DNA of 7,202 bases from Bacillota bacterium (lineage in GTDB: Bacteria > Bacillota > Clostridia > Acetivibrionales > DTU013): positions 1 through 7,202 of the forward strand of contig JAEZJL010000070.1 of assembly GCA_023415815.1 (NCBI GenBank), read 5' to 3'. The translations under genes and the position numbers were made by a program. This document shows, one piece after another, positions 6,300 to 7,202 of this stretch. The first letter of the stretch is position 1. Each line of letters opens with the position of its first letter. The notes under the pieces are model-generated. The model made no database searches. It was not told where the DNA came from and saw only the letters and a program-made list of their open reading frames with translations.

Positions 6300-7133
6300 T
6301 TATTGCTTCACAGCGCCCATGGTAATTCCGGTAACCAGATGCTTGGAAGAAAATGTATATATGAGCAGTACGGGCACGCAGGAAAGCGCGGACCCGGCCA
6401 TGAGCGGTCCCCATGCGTATACGTCGTCCGTCATAAAATCGGTAAGCATGAGCGGGAAGGTCTTCCAACTGCTGTTGGAGATTGTGATAAAGGCATAGAG
6501 ATATTCGTTCCAGCACAGTGTAAAGCAAAAGATGAAGGTCGAAATGATGCCAGGGATAACAAGCGGAAAGAATATGCTCAGCATTGTCCTCACCGGCCCG
6601 CACCCGTCGACCATAGCCGATTCCTCCATTTCCTTCGGTATGGTTTTAAAATACACTATGAGCATCCACATCGCATACGGTATGGTAAACGTAGGATAAA
6701 GTATCAGCAGCCCCCACATCGAGTTGTTAACGTTCAGCAGCGACGCCATCATGTATAAAGGTATAAACAGCAAAGTCTTTGGCAGAAGGTAAGTATAAAG
6801 CACGCTTCTGGAAATCGCAGTCCTGCCCTTGATGTTCAGCCGCGCAATGGAATATGCCGCCAGCATGCTTATAACTATCGAAAACAGCGAGACGATAATC
6901 GATACAAACAGGCTGTTGCGGATGCTTATCAGGTACATGGTCTCCTTCAGCAATTTACCGTAGGCCGCAAATACAAAATCCTGGGGCCAGAAGGTCGGAA
7001 CCCTCAGGTATATCTCCTCATTCGTTTTAAAGGATGTATTTACCATCCAGTATACGGGGAAAAGCGCGAATATCAGTAAAACAGCAAGCAAAGCATAGAT
7101 TGCCGCGTTGTTTAATTTATATTTTATCTTCAT
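6300..7133 (-). CDS. CUT1 carbohydrate ABC transporter permease (MalG/UgpE type)
   Basis: A 277-residue integral membrane subunit forming half of the channel of a sugar importer. Seen: about six hydrophobic helices (roughly 11-31, 73-96, 108-130, 137-160, 188-211 and 242-262). The cytoplasmic EAA loop EESAMVDGCGPVRTMLSIFFP (170-190), with Glu170/171, Asp176, Gly177 and Pro190, contacts the ATPase. The C-terminus HLVTGITMGAVKQ is characteristic of the second permease of CUT1 systems, which usually follows a MalF-like permease. The start ATG 7131-7133 has a strong ribosome site (GAGGAGA, 7139-7145) five bases before it. The reading frame stays open upstream to the window edge, but that stretch is hydrophilic and unlike the family. 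No ATPase gene is visible; many Bacillota CUT1 importers use a shared MsmX-type ATPase encoded elsewhere (known for the family). The dehydrogenase follows after 23 bases. Confidence 0.95.
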   Translation of the reverse strand: MKIKYKLNNAAIYALLAVLLIFALFPVYWMVNTSFKTNEEIYLRVPTFWPQDFVFAAYGKLLKETMYLISIRNSLFVSIIVSLFSIVISMLAAYSIARLNIKGRTAISRSVLYTYLLPKTLLFIPLYMMASLLNVNNSMWGLLILYPTFTIPYAMWMLIVYFKTIPKEMEESAMVDGCGPVRTMLSIFFPLVIPGIISTFIFCFTLCWNEYLYAFITISNSSWKTFPLMLTDFMTDDVYAWGPLMAGSALSCVPVLLIYTFSSKHLVTGITMGAVKQ

Positions 7134-7138
7134 TTTTC

Positions 7139-7145
7139 TCTCCTC
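7139..7145 (-). promoter_or_regulatory. Ribosome binding site of the permease gene
   Basis: On the minus strand GAGGAGA stands five bases before the ATG at 7133. It fixes the permease start, even though the frame remains open further upstream. Confidence 0.75.
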
Positions 7146-7162
7146 GTGTGCAGCCCGACCGG

Positions 7163-7201
7163 TTATTTTTCTTTCAATGTCGCAGAAGTAACGAAGTTTA
7201 T
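7163..7201 (-). CDS. Possible C-terminal end of an upstream gene (12 codons plus stop)
   Basis: On the minus strand one frame entering from the right edge reads INFVTSATLKEK and stops at TAA (7163-7165), 29 bases before the permease ATG. The spacing fits the end of a preceding operon gene, which in CUT1 systems is most often the partner MalF-like permease. Twelve residues are too few to recognise a family, and another frame is also open through this stretch, so this rests mainly on gene order. Confidence 0.35.
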   Translation of the reverse strand: MNFVTSATLKEK

Positions 7202-7202
7202 C

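Noticed and set aside
7134..7202. Possible N-terminal extension of the permease to the window edge
   Set aside because: The frame is open, but the residues (DKLRYFCDIERKITG...) are charged and unlike the family, and a strong ribosome site precedes the ATG at 7133.

Overview
The window looks like chromosomal DNA from a Gram-positive, Clostridia- or Paenibacillus-like member of the Bacillota. This rests on a YesM/YesN-type two-component pair, a carbohydrate ABC transporter of the CUT1 type with a lipoprotein solute-binding protein, purine-rich Shine-Dalgarno sites, and frequent AGG/AGA arginine codons at moderate GC. This is inference from gene families; no species marker is present.

Layout. 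On the plus strand, 1-597 is the 3' part of a ROK-family sugar kinase. It is followed by a cupin-fold D-lyxose isomerase-like gene (628-1314), an AraC-type response regulator (1395-2144) and its membrane histidine kinase (2147-3901). On the minus strand, read from the right edge, there is a possible last few codons of an unidentified gene (7163-7201), a CUT1 inner-membrane permease (6300-7133), a D-2-hydroxyacid dehydrogenase (5281-6276) and an extracellular solute-binding lipoprotein (3909-5228). The two gene groups converge, with only 7 bases between the kinase stop and the binding-protein stop. No stretch of 300 bases or more lacks a gene. The longest gaps are 1315-1394 and 5229-5280.

How the genes fit together (inference). 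The locus reads as an uptake and catabolic unit for a sugar or sugar-acid ligand. The sensor kinase and AraC-type regulator would detect an extracellular signal and switch on nearby genes. The binding protein and permease would import the substrate. The aldose-ketose isomerase and ROK kinase would isomerise and phosphorylate it, and the dehydrogenase would reduce or oxidise a 2-keto/2-hydroxy acid intermediate. The substrate cannot be read from the sequence. D-lyxose/D-xylulose or D-mannose/D-fructose chemistry is suggested by the isomerase family.

I found no mobile element, CRISPR array, RNA gene or clearly new system. The points worth a second look are the unusual gene order of the transport group, the tight convergence, a possible internal promoter before the binding-protein gene, and a changed glycine in the dehydrogenase nucleotide-binding motif.
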